Positions 12,449 through 13,359 of a DNA stretch of 13,359 nucleotides are shown in pieces (within the stretch, counting starts at the first letter, position 1; each line of letters opens with the position of its first letter). The position numbers and the translations under genes are program-made. Origin of the DNA: Cuniculiplasma sp. (GTDB lineage: Archaea > Thermoplasmatota > Thermoplasmata > Thermoplasmatales > Thermoplasmataceae); NCBI GenBank assembly GCA_023256455.1, contig JAGDXN010000062.1, positions 13,131-26,489 on the forward strand, read 5' to 3'. The notes below the pieces were generated by a model, which saw only the letters and a list, made by a program, of their open reading frames with translations, was not told the origin of the DNA and ran no database searches.

Positions 12449-13359
12449 TTATCTTTTTTCGACGTTTACCAGTCTTGCTATTATGGATGTATCCACTGGC
12501 CTCCCCTTCATTTCTGTTATCTGTTTTGCCACCAGTGAAATATTTCTTGTATCTTTAATATTTTTTAATGCCTCAATAATTTCATTCTCATCCAGAGGCT
12601 TTAAATTTTCCTCCGATTTTATCTCTTCAGGAAGCTTTCCTTCCGATAGAAGCTCAATGGCCCTTTCCATGGAATATCTTCCATAATTTTTTTCTATGCA
12701 GTAATTCAGTGTGTCCTCCACATATTCGGCCGGTATTTTCACATTTTTCTTTCTCTCCGCATCCGGGAGTTTCTGCACAAGTTCACGGCATATGACCCTA
12801 GAATCATATTTCTCCGATAAACGCTTAAATATTTCAACCATCCCATTCCAGATCAGCGTGGATGCATCCTGCTTTGATATGGAATATTCTGTGGAAATTT
12901 TTTCGACCAGTTCTTCAAGCCTCAATGGAACCCTGCCCTCTATCTCCCGGAGCCTTGATTCATTTATTTCAATTACAGGAATATCTGTTTCCGGGTACAT
13001 TCTGCTTGATCCGGACAGGGGCCTCATATATCTTGTTGAAAAATCATCCATTGCTGCCCTTGTTTCAGAAAAGTTCAGTGACATTATTTTGCTTATTCTC
13101 TCATTAATAACACGCTCTGCCCTCTCCTTTTCTGAACTTTCCACGAGAAGAATGAGAAATGAATCCCTTTCCCCCAAATTTAGATAATCGGCAATTCTAT
13201 CCTTTTCCTCCTGAGTTATTCCATAGGCTGGTAGTTCATCATAATGCAGTATGCCCAGGATTCCAATCTGCTTTAAGGCATCAGCAATTTCCCTTCCTAC
13301 CCTGAAATTGCCATTTTTCAACAACCCTCTTCCATTTTTCAGTATTGAAAGGAGTATAT
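12449..13359 (-). CDS. gatE: Glu-tRNA(Gln) amidotransferase subunit E, C-terminal part (partial)
   Basis: GatE with GatD converts Glu-tRNA(Gln) to Gln-tRNA(Gln) in archaea, which lack a glutaminyl-tRNA synthetase of their own in most lineages. About 302 codons of an expected ~600-630-aa protein are in the window, and the frame runs off the right edge, so the true start is outside. Visible parts are FRVGREIADAL and HYDELPAYGIT, which mark the GAD insertion domain typical of GatE; RYMRPLSGSSRMYPETDIP, the conserved block after GAD; then the helical region and the YqeY-like tRNA-binding tail (about the last 150 residues, ending MKGRPVDTSIIARLVNVEKR). The TAA stop lies 47 nt before nuoA. No sign of decay. 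Confidence 0.93.
   Translation of the reverse strand, partial: ILLSILKNGRGLLKNGNFRVGREIADALKQIGILGILHYDELPAYGITQEEKDRIADYLNLGERDSFLILLVESSEKERAERVINERISKIMSLNFSETRAAMDDFSTRYMRPLSGSSRMYPETDIPVIEINESRLREIEGRVPLRLEELVEKISTEYSISKQDASTLIWNGMVEIFKRLSEKYDSRVICRELVQKLPDAERKKNVKIPAEYVEDTLNYCIEKNYGRYSMERAIELLSEGKLPEEIKSEENLKPLDENEIIEALKNIKDTRNISLVAKQITEMKGRPVDTSIIARLVNVEKR

Noticed and set aside
12711..13187. 158-codon open frame on the plus strand, Ser/Phe-rich
   Set aside because: Antisense to gatE; composition is the complement of a Glu/Lys-rich gene. No promoter seen.
1..13359. CRISPR arrays, insertion sequences, tRNA or rRNA genes
   Set aside because: No regularly spaced repeats, transposase-like frames, terminal inverted repeats or tRNA-like cloverleaf sequences were noticed. 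Genes cover nearly the whole window.

Overview
This window looks like an acidophilic/thermophilic archaeal chromosome, most likely Thermoplasmatales or a close relative. The evidence is a GatE gene (the archaea-only Glu-tRNA(Gln) amidotransferase subunit), two TATA elements about 25 nt before start codons (leaderless-type promoters), archaeal Shine-Dalgarno sites (GGTGAT, GGAGGT), an estimated GC content near 42 %, and an Fpo-type complex I operon with no NADH module. The lineage is inferred from these traits, not from a database match.

Left edge, + strand (1-1574): a YbjQ/UPF0145 family gene, then a TATA promoter and a tight tatA-tatC pair (twin-arginine translocase; stop and start share one base as TGATG). 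tatC meets the leftward genes tail to tail with a 12-nt overlap.

Middle, - strand (12401 down to about 1563): one long, essentially gapless operon read right to left: nuoA-B-C-D-H-I-J(N half)-J(C half)-K-L-M-N. These are the quinone-reducing and proton-pumping modules of a respiratory complex I. The NADH module (nuoE, F, G) is absent, so the electron donor must be something other than NADH through NuoEFG, perhaps ferredoxin or another carrier. Most junctions are 1-8 nt overlaps, often ATGA/GTGA, which suggests translational coupling. After nuoN the same pattern continues through two small unrecognised genes (116 and 86 aa) and a divergent crotonase-fold (enoyl-CoA hydratase/isomerase family) gene. 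That last gene has no standard start codon at the position its fold requires.

Right edge, - strand (12449-13359): the 3' half of gatE, truncated by the window. The 47-nt gap between gatE and nuoA holds the operon promoter.

The most interesting points are the three-gene tail of the complex I operon, the apparent non-canonical start of the crotonase-like gene, and loss of the usual central TM8 lysine in NuoM. No RNA genes, mobile elements, CRISPR arrays or large repeats were seen.
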